This document shows, in pieces, positions 1-12,099 of a stretch of DNA of 64,000 nucleotides. The DNA is from Toxonevra muliebris. Taxonomy: Eukaryota; Arthropoda; Insecta; Diptera; Pallopteridae. The DNA is taken from assembly GCA_963691655.1 (NCBI GenBank), contig OY829327.1:58416079-58480078 (forward strand), written 5' to 3'. The notes beneath the pieces are model-generated. The model made no database searches. It was given only the letters and a program-made list of their open reading frames with translations, and was not told where the DNA came from. The stretch's first letter is position 1, and the number at the start of each line of letters is the position of its first letter. The translations under genes and the position numbers were made by a program.

Positions 1-1358
1 AGCATCGGTAAAAATATTTTCTGCCGGAATCAAATTTCTAACAAATCAAGAATGTTGAGGCGTTGATTTTTCCACTATCTAATAGGAGAGCCACTTTTTC
101 AATTTTTTTATCTCTTTCAATTAATGTCGGCGTCGCTTTGGCCTAGTTGCACCATTTTCAGTAAGCAATGCGAATTCGCGACTTTTAAAAAACTCTTCAT
201 TTCGGAGCACAATTAAAAACTTAAAGAAATCTCCATTCTTCTCAATCGATTTTCCCAAAACTCCATTATATGCTTCGACAGCCGAGGTAGTGCGAGTGCT
301 TTGCTTGAATACATTAATATTAATAATTTTTAAATATTTGTAACTTGCCTTGGAAATCCATTGCTTTTCAAAATATTTAAGAAAAGATCCGAAACAATTT
401 TCACTATCCATTACTCGAATGGCTTTCCTCAAGTCTTCGAAAGATTTTTTTTATAAGAGATGGCGGTAGCAGGGGCAGTGCCATTAGCTTGTGGTATGCT
501 ACTGATGCTGGTTTCCAGTTTCTAATATATTGAAGCAACAGCTTACGGCTGCTAATATTCCGCCTTATAGTCTGGCAAAAATGAAAACTACACATAAAAG
601 GTTATTTATAATATTTCATGCGTATTTTTATAATTTTACCAGCATCCAATAATTTCAGCCGTGGAGAAAACCATTTTGAGCGGTTTTCGCATTCCCTTCT
701 CATAATTGGTGACAAATTTTGATGGCTGCATATCGAATATGTTGTCGCAAATATATTGTAACATGTGTTCGTATGAATTCCTCGTGTTTTTTGTCATTAA
801 AATAAAAAATATTGGGAATATCTGCAATACATTTTAAAAAGTTTTCACTAAATTTGATCATTGAATTTTTTGTGGGGGTGGAGTTTTATATTAGAAGTTA
901 TCACAAAATCCAGCGATTTAATCAATAAAGAAGCCCAGAAGGGAACTTTTTTTAGATAAAATATCCTTATGAATATTTTTACCTCTTTCATGTATTCAAT
1001 ATATATCATAAGGAGCTGTTTAAAACATCCTCGGGGCACAATTTTAAAAGTTGCATCCATTTAGTATTTTCTGCTATGTTGCGGAATATTTTCTTTTATT
1101 AAGTCTATTGATTTTAAAGAAGAAAATATGCAATAGTTAAAACTATCTTCGATAATGCACGTAGTAAAGAAATTTCGTGGATCCGCTTCATCCCTGGAAG
1201 TACCGAAATTCTGCCAGACGTTTTCAAGTTGAAATGCTTCAATAACATCAATGCCTGATGTTGGAGAAGAAACGAAAGATTTGCTGACTAAATAGTGTAG
1301 TCCTCTTCGCATTTTGGCAAGTAAAACATTTTTTGTTTCTCTTTGCAATCTGAAAATA

Positions 1359-1781
1359 AAAGGTTTTCCATTAAGGACATAACAATTTTATCTATTAATA
1401 AAACACTGAATTTTTTGAGATATTGAGCTCAAATTTATTATTTTATCACCACGAGCCCCCCGTTTACAACGATCGATTCTTTGGATCCAATTATCTACCA
1501 CTCTCGCACACATTTCGACCGGAACGTTGGCAATTTCGTATTTGATATTGTCTTTGAGCTCCTCTAAAGTTGCTGGTTTGTTGGCATAGATCAATGACTT
1601 GATATAGCCCCACAAAAAGAAATCCAATGGCGTTAGATCGCATGAACGAGGCAGCCATTCCACCGGACAATTTCTAGAGATAACACGTTCACCGAATTTG
1701 CAATTCAATAAATCAATATTTCAAAAAATTCTTGGTTTTTATTAATTCATAAAATTATTATGTCCTTAATGGAAAACCCTT
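1359..1781 (-). mobile_element. internally deleted mariner-like element with long inverted ends
   Basis: Near-perfect inverted repeats of about 65 bp bound this 423-bp element, with outer sequence AGGGTTTTCCATTAAGGAC on one end and AAAGGTTTTCCATTAAGGAC on the other. Both ends are flanked by TA (1357-1358 and 1782-1783), the target duplicated by Tc1/mariner elements. The interior keeps only the C-terminal third of a transposase (see 1388-1708), so it is a non-autonomous deletion derivative. It sits inside the MULE pseudogene and is therefore the younger insertion. Confidence 0.85.
1388..1708 (-). pseudogene. mariner-like transposase, C-terminal third
   Basis: A 106-codon open frame on the - strand carries PVEWLPRSCDLTPLDFFLWG, the conserved segment around the last catalytic acidic residue of a mariner-like DDE transposase, followed by ATLEELKDNIKYEIANVP and a C-terminus. 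From memory, this PRSCDLTPLDFFLWG type belongs to the DD41D mariner group (first described in a tephritid, as I recall), and the fragment at 35950-36240 looks like the N-terminus of the same type. The first two catalytic residues are missing because the 5' two thirds were deleted between the terminal repeats. The TTG start in this frame is not meaningful. Confidence 0.8.
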
Positions 1782-2036
1782 TAGATAAATAATCGACAAC
1801 TACTATTTTCGCATGACTATTTAACATTACCTGCCACATACATTCCTATAGGCCGTTCTAATAGTGTTAATAGAATTTCGTTCTCCGCCCAATGTTGTTG
1901 CTATATCCAAGCATTCAGATTTTATGGCATTTTTTGCTTTCAGCTCGTTGTATTAGTCTTCTTCAGTAATATGATTATGATCTTCATAACCTTTAGCTTT
2001 AACACATGTGCTTTCAGGTAGCTTTACAGCATTCAT

Positions 2037-4570
2037 ATTTTACAATATTTTTTTGAGTAGACTTTTTCTTGTAAATCATTTTTTACTCGATAACATACGG
2101 CAGCTTATTGCCTTGGTAATGTTTATTAACCAACACTTTTCAACGTATTGATTCACTAATGTTATTTCCTTGAAACTCATTAAAAAATTCTATGTTTTGT
2201 TATATTTGTAATACATTGCAAAAACAAATTGTGTGACAACGATAATTCCTAGTATGAATTCTCTTATTTTTTAACCCTTTAACCCGTTATCACGCCGTGT
2301 TACAGATCTGTTACATACCCAATTTTTTTCTTACAAAATTCTACAGTCATGTTATTTTATTTTGTTGTGTATCCTAACTGGTTAAGTAGAGAAACTGGTG
2401 CAACTATTTAATGTTATTTGAAAGGTATTGACAACTGCTAACGTAATGTATTTTGCAACCAAACAAAAAAATGTACTCACTTGACATTTTCGGTTACAAA
2501 TGAAATGAAATAACTTTAAAAAAGTATAGTTTACTCATCTATTTATATATTTCACAACGGTTTTTACTAAAAATGTGATAAGTAAATTTTTAAATAATCG
2601 ATATTAATTGATAAATAGTGATAATTATGCACAAACAACAACAAAAATCGTGTTTTTGAATAAGTGGCATAACCAAATTTTGTTAAAAAAAAACTTTTTA
2701 TAAACAAATATATAAACAAATCGAACTAGGTACTAATTTTGAAAATCCATGATCTTGCGTCATAAATTAGATTAAAAACATTTAATCGTCCTGGAAAATG
2801 TATTAACGGTATTCCACTCGACTTGAATATCACATAAGTTTTTACTATATATTTACGATTATTTAAACTTGTTGACTTTTTCGATATTTATTTTTAAACA
2901 TTCTATGGAAAAATTAAAATGAACATCAACGTAGAATAAATGAAACTTTTTCAAGGTGCTTTCGGGTTTAAAAGTGTGAAAAATCTAGATTTTTTAACAC
3001 GCATCGCGAAAAGATATTTTTAAACTCGGCAAGGATTTCTGCTTTAAAAAAGTTTGCTGTAGTAAGTTCTTCGGTAGACCATTCGTTCATAAAATTGCCA
3101 AGAATACTCTAAAAAAATTTAAATTCAAATTAAAATCTTTTTAAGATCTTTTGAAAAATTCGGTAAATTCGGAAGTTTTGGGCAAATTTACCAAAAGAAA
3201 GAAATATTACTTAATTTTCAGTAGAAGTTTATTTAATTTTGGAAAACATTTCTCATACTAAATATTTTTATTATATTTTTCTCAAAACTTACTTAAATTC
3301 AAAAATGTTTTCCTCAATTTAAAATAGTTCTTTTTCTTGTTTTTCCAGACATTTTCTTGAACTCAGTAAATGCTTCCTTGCTAATAGAAATATATTAATG
3401 AAAAGAAAAATCCTCTTTGGTAGTGAAATCAAAATTTGTGTACTTTTACTGTTTTATTTTTCATTTATTTATTTATTTCACTATTTCATTTATTTATTAA
3501 TAGACTTAAAATTTATTCTTACGTCTTATAAAAACATTATTTTCAATTATATATTTATGAGTGAGGTGTTACTGACAGTAAAACATTTCACATTCAAAAA
3601 GCTTAACGAAACAAGACAAATTGTGCTTACAATAGTGCAAAATTTCATATTCATACAACACACAAACAAATCGTCTTCAGATTGTGCTTCCAACTCAAAA
3701 ACTATATCATCTTCTACGATATCCTCATTTAATTTGTTGAAGTGTTTTATTTTATTTCCACTTCGATTCCGATTTTATATATTACTTAATTTGGGTTTTT
3801 CCGAAATTCGACCGACACACAAATAAAGAATGAGTGAGTTATAAAAATTAAAAACTGTTCTGTTATTAAAAAAGCAATTTTCACTTTTGCGTATAAAAAT
3901 GTCCTTAAAATAGGGGAATATGATACGAATATGATAAAATAATATCAGCCTCGAAAGAAGCTCCTCTTTATCAGGATTTCCCTAATGCGGACAACTTTCA
4001 AAAACCGTTTTAAAACTTTGAAAACCCCGATTTTGACTTTGAAAAACCAGATTTTAACTTTGTTAAATATTATCGGCCTCCAAAAGAATCCCTTTGTATC
4101 AAATTTTGTCCAATTCAATGAAAACAAAAAAGCTACCCACCTTACTGTCACTGCAACTCGATAATGCTAGCCTTAAAAGTCGACCAAAACCAAAAAAAAT
4201 GCGTTATCCACTTATTATTGACATCAGATGCTAATTTTTCTAGGTGGTATAGAAAGTTAATTTTTTAGTTATTTCAATTTACGAGGAATAATTTTGGCAG
4301 ACAATAAATTTTTAAATTTTTTAGACATTTTTTGTTTTTAAAATACTAATTAAATATTAATACATTTTCCAATTTGTTATTGTCAATTGAACTATTTTAG
4401 GGAGGATATAATCCTCTCTTTCCTCCTCTTAGCTACACCAATGCACATGGGTAAAGGCAAGGGCGAAACAGGGGGAAATTGCTGGCAATATTCTCGAAAA
4501 TAATCGAAGTAGTAGATTGCTAATAATACAAGAAAATAAGAATGTAGTTCCGAATCACCAATTGTCATAA
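2037..4570. other. AT-rich stretch, no gene seen
   Basis: Mostly low-complexity AT sequence. A 142-codon + frame at 3398-3826 is dominated by Phe, Leu, Ile and Ser and looks like chance in AT-rich DNA. A TTAACCC motif near 2276 resembles a piggyBac-type end, but I see no partner end. A roughly 22-bp unit repeats about three times at 4007-4065. Confidence 0.5.
4007..4065. repeat. short tandem repeat, about 3 x 22 bp
   Basis: The unit AAACTTTGAAAACCCCGATT recurs in diverged form as ACTTTGAAAAACCAGATTTT, with a third, shorter echo. A wider duplication is also visible: ATCAGCCTCGAAAGAAGCTC near 3942 resembles ATCGGCCTCCAAAAGAATCC near 4070. Confidence 0.55.
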
Positions 4571-4898
4571 GCACTGAAGCACGGTACTACTGAGAAATAT
4601 CATCGCATAGTGAATATTGTCACTGACTTTCTGGAACGCAGAAAGTATTGCTCTACCATATTTTTGGACATTCAAGAAGCGTTCGAAAAAGTTTGGCATC
4701 AAGGGCTGTTATACAAATTAAAAAATTTACTTCCAGCTCCATTTTATTTGGTCTTAAAGTTCTATGTCAAAGTAAATGATGAAACATCAGCCAACTGTCA
4801 AGTGAAAGCAGGAGTACCACAGGGCAGTGTTCTGGGTCCTGCTCTTTATTCGAGTTTTACCTGAGACTTGCCTGAAACTGATGGTGTTACTGCCTCAG
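4571..4898 (+). pseudogene. Jockey-like non-LTR reverse transcriptase fragment
   Basis: The frame opens ALKHGTTEKYHRIVNIVTDF, continues FLDIQEAFEKVWHQGLLYKL (RT motif A, with its catalytic Asp) and reaches AGVPQGSVLGPALY (RT motif B). The segment normally lying between NLLPAPFYLVLK and the motif-B block is shortened, so an internal deletion is likely. After position 4864 a stop interrupts, and the next frame-equivalent piece, DLPETDGVTAS, corresponds to the residues before the catalytic YADD/FADD box, which is missing. In Jockey-type elements this enzyme copies the RNA at a nicked target. The copy is both 5' and 3' truncated. Confidence 0.85.
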
Positions 4899-5470
4899 GT
4901 TCGATTCCCAGATGGGGTTAAATTCTTATGCATTTGAACATTTTTCTAATATCATGGATCATTTCGGTGATGTAGTTCTTAAATACTTGATCCAAGTACC
5001 AGTTCAACGGGTTCTATTCCCAGGTAGAGAATTAAATCCACCAAAAAAAAACAAATTATAGGTTTCGATTGGGGTCGATATAAAGAAAATCCGAGATGGG
5101 AAAGAGAAAATTTGAATACAGGGTAGGAATCAGCGACCTTAAATCTACTTAAAATTCTACTAATTCTCGACCCATTATAAACCAATCTAAAACCGAAAAC
5201 TGAGTAAATGTATCCTATTGTTATATTTTCCACTATCCTTTACCTTGGAAATAGATCATAAAATTGTGAAATTCTTTGCTACAAGAACAGGATTTCCCCA
5301 AAATGCGTAACGTACCAGTAAGCTTACACATTGCCATACCTTTGAAATTGTTGAATTGTCGAAATAAAGTTTAGCAAAAAAAAACGATACACGGACGAGA
5401 AAATAGAAATGCTCCAGCCCGCTTTTTGGTTCATATGAAGAATTTTTATTTTTTATTTCCACCCGCCGCT
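4899..5470. other. non-coding stretch with a dispersed repeat
   Basis: No gene is seen. Positions 5079-5142 (GAAAATCCGAGATGGGAAAG and following bases) match 16025-16088 in the same orientation. The sequence GGTTCGATTCCCAG at 4900 looks like a tRNA T-loop box, but no tRNA fold surrounds it. Confidence 0.5.
5079..5142 (+). repeat. dispersed direct repeat, copy 1
   Basis: About 64 bp closely match 16025-16088, including GAATACAGGGTAGGAATCAG against GAATACAGGGCAGGAATCAG. Both copies are in the same orientation and neither lies within an element I could bound. Confidence 0.6.
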
Positions 5471-5608
5471 GGATACGAAAATCATATTCGTTTTTTATTC
5501 TATGGCTAAGATTTCGAGATATGACACAATATCGGGTTTTCAGGTTACAGTTTCACTTACAAGCTAATATCTCCTTACCTATAGTTTCGACCGATCCAAG
5601 ATATATAT
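5471..5608 (+). repeat. solo fragment of the terminal repeat of the 49639-51174 element
   Basis: The sequence from ACGAAAATCATATTCG through TTTCAGGTTACAGTTTCAC to CGACCGATCCAAG aligns along about 130 bp with the left terminal inverted repeat of the element at 49639-51174 (its positions 49716-49843). It shows that this terminal repeat is dispersed in the genome. No outer end (CACTGGAATAC) is seen here, so it is a truncated relic. Confidence 0.8.
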
Positions 5609-5634
5609 AGTAGGATAAGGGTCTTTAGGATTGC

Positions 5635-5883
5635 CTAACGCATGTCTTCCAAGGAGAAATTCTCACAATGGAAAAAGCTACCAAAGCAATCTTCGTGAGC
5701 AGCCAGACAGCAATGATATCGATTTAATCACGTATTATTAAATCAAAAGCGGTATCGAAATGTTGTAAAGCGCTAAAGGCACTACGACCTCACAGGACCA
5801 AACTATGCAGGTTCCCGTACATAGCGAGATAGAAGGAAGCAATGCAGCAGACGAATTGGCCTGAAAAGGTTGGAAAGTGCACC
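5635..5883 (+). pseudogene. non-LTR retrotransposon RNase H relic
   Basis: The frame reads VFQGEILTMEKATKAIFVSS, matching the QAE (catalytic Glu) and VDSQ (catalytic Asp) blocks of an RNase H domain. In a shifted frame the region ends VPVHSEIEGSNAADELA, the VPGHxxIxGNExADxLA block. The catalytic Asp of VDSQ has become Ser, and a stop follows ADELA. RNase H domains of this kind sit at the C-terminus of ORF2 in I-, R1- and LOA-type elements. Highly degenerate. Confidence 0.75.
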
Positions 5884-7857
5884 TTAGTGAAACGATATTG
5901 GCACCGATTTAAAAAGCAATTTTTTCCTAGTACTATATAGTAGTGACGTCACTTGAAGAAAACCATGTTCTTAAGAAAATTTTAACTCCACCTATATGCC
6001 CGAGATACATATATGTACTATCAAAGTTAAATAGTTGAAAATAGAGCAATTTCTCTCCAAACGTTCAAAATTTTTCCACTTCCAATTTGTTCTTTGATTT
6101 TGATTCTATGTAATTTGTTTTCTGAAGTAAAAGATTTATCTTTCAGGGACGTTTAAGGTAATTACCAAGGAAATTCCTTTACAAGCATCAAGAATAAAAA
6201 ATAAAATTAGTTAGTTGCTTTACCCTCACATACATATATATGCCCAAAAATTATTTGTCGTATTTTAATTTATTTATTTGTTGGCAAGAGCCTATTAGGC
6301 AATTTACAAAAACAATTGTTGTTATTGCTGTGCAAATACAATACAATTATCCTTCTCTTTGTCGTCTATGGCAAAACAAAAAGATATAAAAATGCATGGA
6401 CGAAAAGGAAATAGGAATTTGTACTAATGTAAATGTTGGTACATATAACATATACGAAATGAATGAATGTGAATATGCAATAAAAATGTAGAAAAAAAAG
6501 AAGAAGTTATTTGTCACTCTTACACAAGTACAAACATAAAATAGACAAAGAATGATAATAGCATATGTAAAACACAGCAAATAAAAATAAACTTGCACAT
6601 ACACTTACGAGTATGTATGCATGCACAAACCACTAAGAACAATAGGACAATATCAAATGTCACCCATCAACTTCAGCACACAGATATCTGTCAATCTGTC
6701 AGAAATGGAAATGAAAGCTAAGCGCCTACAATTCGCTTAATTTAGATTTTTTCCCCCCATCGTATATTTTGCACAATACGGGTAGATTGTTTAATGCCTT
6801 TAGTATGAACTACGTTAGTATGTGTAAGTATGGCTAAGCTTTAGCTAATAATTCAATAAAATTACTCACAGCAACCAACACCCATTACTACTTATACATA
6901 CATATATATCCGTGAATATGTATAAACTTCAATTCCAAGTATAGCAGTAATGAAACGAAAATAATAAGTGCTAAGAAAGCTAAAGCGAATATCTCTCAAT
7001 TTTGTAAAAACCTCCAAGCTAAGAAGAAAATAAATAGTTCAAATGAAAATACAATTTTCATTACGAGAATTTATTTCTTCCAACTCTTTTGTTTATTTGC
7101 AGTTAACTAGAAAATAAAAAAACTGTAGTTATCTGTTTTGATAAAGGCGCTCCAAGTTGCATTTGTAGTAAAGAGGAAAGATGCTGAGAATATGCTGCAT
7201 TCAAAAACTGTATTTTTCTATAAATTTCACTAGGATAACGGTGGCTCAAAAGAATTTCATCGATGATTCCGGGATAGTGTGGCAACAGCTGGGCAAATAC
7301 TGAGATGTTTGATCGCTCATTTCGAGGAAACTGAACGCGGGCGACTAGCAGACATTCTGTCAACAATACCGCTGATGTAAATGCAGATGTCCAAGAAGAC
7401 CCTCAAACATCAACTAGACGGCAGGCCACGCAATTGGTCGAGATTTCGTGAATTACAGCATAATGTATGGTAAATTACAACCAAGTACTCCTTAATCTCG
7501 ACCAGACACGTAGACTAGAAAGTCAAATATACTACGTTCCGAAGGCAGGCATTCTCCTAACTTAGTTTGGCTGGAACTTCGTCTATAGCCTTAAATCGGC
7601 CAGAAACCTTTGCAAACCTGCATAGCTTAGCCAGATCAAGATGTACTAAGTCTTCTGTCTTTAAGGAATGCCTAGTATAGGCCATCTCGTTCGAGCAAAG
7701 TCTGTGATCACACTTTCGTATAGTTAATAGATACTAAGATCAGTCCTGCTTAAGCGAGTCAATGAACAACTTCGACTGTCGGAAGGAATCCAGCACCCTT
7801 CAATGGCTGCAGTGTAATTAACCCAGCCTCGGTTCCATTTCGTGTTGAATGAGAGGA
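5884..7857. other. AT-rich stretch, no recognised gene
   Basis: Mostly unique-looking AT-rich DNA. The 87-codon - frame at 7103-7366 (beginning MLTECLLVARVQFPRNERSN) has a protein-like composition, but I cannot place it in a family. It could be a gag-like relic, since the region just to its right carries RNase H remains. Confidence 0.4.
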
Positions 7858-8010
7858 GGACTGCAATCAATGGCAGACTGCGACTCATGAACATCAGCTT
7901 GAAACACCGAGGTGTAGCTGCCAATTGCAATTAATACTTCCAACCTATGTGTTCCAAAATACATACCGATCGGGGAGTATGCAATAAAAACCGTCGATCC
8001 TTCACCGAAG
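7858..8010 (-). pseudogene. RNase H relic of a non-LTR element
   Basis: On the - strand, GSYTSVFQADVHESQSAIDC aligns with the usual LGxxxTVFQAEVxAI block around the second catalytic acidic residue of retroelement RNase H (Glu replaced by Asp). The preceding residues STVFIAYSPIGMYFG fit the beta-strand before it. Both sides are interrupted by stops. Confidence 0.5.
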
Positions 8011-9424
8011 ATATTTTCCTTCCAATCAATGCACAGATATGACGCAGAGATTTTTGGGCTCTATTTTCGATGAATAAGTTGCAGTGGTGGCAGTTACAGT
8101 AGTGCATGCATAGCGGCAGTGGGCGTCCCTATCATCGCTGCTGTGATGCCAACACATGCTTAATGTTGTAGGCTTACCAGGAGGCGTTTCGAGGAACTCG
8201 CTCTTGGTCACCATGTTATAGCTTCATATACTAGTTATGGTATATAGTAGCCCTTATTAGAAGATAGTAATTGTGTGGCCAAGAGGTCACACCACTTGGT
8301 TGGCTTTATAGATTTTATAGTTACGGTATTTTTTTTCCATCTACTCCTTTTGGGAACTTATTTTGGTGCATTTTTATTAAAATCCAACAAGTGCACGTTA
8401 CTTGAACTTAAGTCGTACAGTATGATCTAGATTAAGTCTCTTATTCTTATTAACCTTTTTCTTTCAATATTATGTAAATATTTTAAAAAGAGGACAGGTT
8501 TCTAAAACTCGTATATCGTTGACTTAGAAAGAAAAGGCGCTAAGTCTACTTTTTATGAAAAAAGAAATTTTTATACAGTAAGTGAGAGAAATTAAAAATA
8601 CATCGTTTGCAAAAAGAATTGTACACTTATTTCGGTTTTCGTTGTTGTTAGATACGCAAAAGTGCTAAATCCACAGCTCTAAAAAACACACACACAAAAA
8701 AAAAATATATTTTAACAATATTTACAGTCAAAAATGTGCGAAAGCTTTTTGTCTCTCCTGTCAAATTAAAAAAAAAATGATTTAGAACCTTTACACTCTA
8801 AGTTAACGATATACATAATTTCCTTACCTCATTTTATTCGTATTTATCATTTTGCAATTTAAAAGTTATTGCAATATATTTATTTCTCTACTGGTCTCTT
8901 AGGTTAAATCTCTCAAGGAACGAGTACATATGCAAGCAATTTGCAGATAAAAGTTTTTAAAATATAAAAAGGTCATGCAAATGATGCTCGGCAATTGGAT
9001 GCAAACAACACTCGTCTGCATTCACATGCAAAACAGAAAGCAGTAGCAAATAATTTTTATGCAATTCCACACAAGAAATGTAGTACATCAGGAGCAGACA
9101 CAAATGCTACACAATCACTTCCGGGCGTTATCCAGCAAATGGCTGGCTGGCTGTGGCGCTCCACCCCACAGCAACTTGCTTGCGCCCGAATGAGCGAATG
9201 ATGTAACACAGTGTGAAACGGAAGTGACTGCTGACGTTTGCTTTCACTACAATTCAAATGAGCAAATCCGTTAAGCATTCATTTTTTTCCACTGCTGTGT
9301 GTCCTGCTGTTAGCACTGGTCACATTCAATTTTCCCCCCAAACATACAATGTCTCCGCTTTTATTTATTTTGTACGATTGTAGGAATATGGTTTTGTTTT
9401 TTTGCTCAATGTGAGTGTTATGTT

Positions 9425-9449
9425 TGTGTGCGTGTGTGTGTGTGTGTGT
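9425..9449. repeat. GT microsatellite
   Basis: An imperfect run of GT dinucleotides interrupted by one C. Confidence 0.9.
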
Positions 9450-10785
9450 AATTTTTTGCATTGCATTTGAGTGTCGACAGCGTACAGATTTCATATGCTT
9501 GCTTCTTTCCTGAGATAAGAGTAACAATGAATTTTCCAACAATATAAGCGTTTCCTCTTTATTGTCTTCTTTCTGTTTTCATGGGCAAATGCTATGCATG
9601 TAAAATAAAATTCTTAATTGTAATTCCATAAATGTTTTCAATCAAACTATTTGATTCAGCATGCAATTAGTTTTGATTTATTTTGTTTGTTCGACGAGCT
9701 CAAACAATAAAAAATATATTGAAAAATATCAAAATTCTTTTTGCTGTACTATACAAAAAATCTGCAACATTTCAAAAATATGAAGAAAAAATCGTATCGA
9801 TGGAATTGTAATGTTGCTTGCTTGCTCACAGCAAATCAAATGCACTGGATTATTATAGCATATGCTACAGTAACAGAATGAACTTCCAGCTACAGCAATG
9901 ATGAGAACTTGTGCATCTTCATTTCATCGTAAGTTTTTTTTGGTATACTGTATACATATATACATAAGCCGTATTCACTATCTTGTGTAAATGGTCTATG
10001 CATTTGCAATGACGCAAGACCATTTGCCCCAAATCGTGAATAGGGCTAATGTTCCCTAATGTCTTCATTGTAGTTTTATATGAAAATATATGTGTGTGTG
10101 TGTGTGTTAGAATATCCCACTAGGGAATCTACTTAAAGCACAGTTCTTTGAATACAGAACTTGATTGAATAAGGTTAACTGCTCACTAGTGCGCTATCCA
10201 AACAAAACGCCTTAAATTTTTTTTAACATTTTCACTTATTATTAATGAAATTTCGCAAAATTTCCAACTGGGATGTCACTATTGTAAAAACAGTATATTT
10301 TATTATCATAAATCGAATGCAATACTATATAAGCAGTGAGTGAGAGTGTTCACATTGTGTCAGGACGCATCGTGGTAAACCAAATATTTCAATTCAACTC
10401 AATTGTTGTTTACTTTTTATTTTGCTGCTGCACAATGCAGGCGTACAGACAAACAGACAGACAATTGATAGCATTACAAGAAAGAAAATGGCGAGAACAG
10501 AGAGGCAAGGCGAAAGTATAAAAACGACAACAGTTGCAAGGATATCAAATAGCTGTTGCTACTGCTGTAGTTGAAGTCTTGACAGTATATTGTACACATA
10601 CAATCGACATGGAAATTTATTTATTTCAATATTGATTCTATTGTCAAAATAATATTTTACTGAATTATATTGCAATTTTTATTGCAGAAAAACAATGAAA
10701 TAACGCAATAACAAAAATAATGCTTTTTTCAATATAGCATCATTTTCATTGATTCGACGATTCATCATTAGTCATGAGTATATAG

Positions 10786-10808
10786 TATATATATATATAT
10801 ATATATAT
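10786..10808. repeat. AT microsatellite
   Basis: An uninterrupted run of alternating A and T, flanked by TATAGTATA-like sequence on both sides that extends the near-palindrome. Confidence 0.9.
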
Positions 10809-11927
10809 AGTTATAGTATAGTATATAGCTTTCCAATTACAAATATTTCTCGAATTCATATCAATTTTATTTCTTTCTTATCGATTTTTCATTCAATTTC
10901 AATCGAAGGAATTCGAATTAAAAACAATTTATTCTTGGGTTCAATTTTGTTTCATGGTAACTATGTATTTGCAATTGTGATTGAAATTGAATTTGGTTTA
11001 TTTTTTTGCACCTTTTCTTTAAAATGAACTACATAGAATTTTTGCCAAAAACTTTTATCACATACTTCTTTGTTTTTCAGCTAAAAATTTCTATACACTT
11101 CATTGCAAAAACCGAAAGTTAACAAATTTGAAAATGCTATTTGAAAAATGCTCATGCTCCATTTATGGATGAAACGTGTGGCGCACGACATGCACTTGCA
11201 GCATTTTTATTGTAGTCAAGCTTTTTTGGAAGTGAACATACAGTAATTGCTAGAAATATGTACCATATTTGCAGCCTTAGTTCACACCAACTGCTTCAAA
11301 ATATGCATGCATATACTTTGTGGTGTGTAGTAGTACTTTGCAGTACTTTTATTGAATTCCATGTAGAGAATGGGCGAGCATGAATTTCTAGGAAATGTGC
11401 AAAGGAAATGGCGCCACGTTAGTTCCTTACTCCATCATATGCTCAATAAAAAACAATCAAAATCAATGAAATAAAAAAAGAAAACAATCATTAGAAAGCC
11501 ATGAATGCGGTCATTGCTAATAAATGCATGTTGTATGCAATCTTTATTTAAAAGCTTTTTGTAATTATTTCAGATTTCATGTGGCTTTGCTTGCTTTTTA
11601 TTTGTGGTATTTTGATGGGCTTAATGTCAGATATAGATGAATACTTTTTGCAGCACCACCTAATTGAAGGAATTGAGATTGCAACTAGTTGAATGTGAAA
11701 GGTAAAATTATAGCTACTAAATAATGTAGCACGGTTTATAACAATCATATGATGTTTATAAAGATTTTCTTTTTTACTTACTAATTTAATAATTTATTTA
11801 TTTAACCATATTTTTTAGTTTTAAAGTTAATGAATAGAGTATATATATTTAAACTAGATTTTACATTACAATGAAAATCAAAATGCAATTTTGAAATACT
11901 TTTAAAATTACATTTTACTTGTTATAT

Positions 11928-12084
11928 TTATTTGTCATAAAATACAGGGATTTTAAAAATGAAAAGCCTTGTTCTTTTCAAACAATTGCGTTGCTGCGTA
12001 ATCGTAGCACCGGCTTTTGAGAATAGCCGTTCGCTCGGCACGGACGTGGCGACCACTGGCAAATACCTGGCATTTATAAAGTCC
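11928..12084 (-). pseudogene. hAT transposase C-terminal dimerisation domain fragment
   Basis: The - strand frame reads LDFINARYLPVVATSV then VPSERLFSKAGATITQQRN and ends in PVFYDK before a stop. The block ATSVPSERLFSKAG is the signature of the hAT C-terminal dimerisation domain. The rest of the transposase, including the DDE core, is absent, and no terminal repeats are seen. The fragment directly abuts the tail of a non-LTR element at about 12100. Confidence 0.88.
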
Positions 12085-12099
12085 AGGCAATAAAACTGT

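Larger units (their letters stand above)
121..2036 (-). pseudogene. MULE-type transposase pseudogene (Mutator superfamily)
   Basis: Five broken reading frames on the - strand together read like a MULE transposase. From N to C: a segment with YEDHNHITEED at about 1960-2036; KMRRGL near 1320; the catalytic-region start MDATFKIVPRGCFKQLL ending near 1060; YEHMLQYICDNIF and NYEKGMRKPLKMVF, then IIGCW, at 636-827; FHFCQTIRRN at 404-595; and TTSAVEAYNGVLGKSIE toward 121. Members of this family usually carry a FLYWCH or WRKY-like N-terminus, then the MULE domain. Stops and frameshifts separate the parts, and a mariner-type remnant (1359-1781) splits the N-terminus from the rest. I did not find terminal inverted repeats. 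The copy is clearly dead. Confidence 0.75.
8011..11927. other. AT-rich stretch with simple repeats, no gene seen
   Basis: There are GT runs at 9425-9449 and about 10089-10106, and an AT run at 10786-10808. TATA-like boxes occur at about 10326 (CTATATAAG) and 10515 (GTATAAAAAC), but no coding region follows either one. The region reads as intronic or intergenic host DNA. Confidence 0.5.

Noticed and set aside
2270..2320. A lone TTAACCC piggyBac-like end
   Set aside because: No inverted partner with GGGTTAA was seen at a reasonable distance.
3398..3826. A 142-codon + frame that could be a membrane protein
   Set aside because: The Phe/Leu/Ile/Tyr/Ser run mirrors T-rich DNA, and no conserved pattern is visible.
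4896..4922. A tRNA-like T-loop box (GGTTCGATTCC)
   Set aside because: No matching acceptor, D or anticodon stems are present around it.
10310..10560. TATA boxes that might mark a promoter
   Set aside because: No initiator with downstream elements and no coding exon follow; such boxes are frequent by chance in AT-rich DNA.
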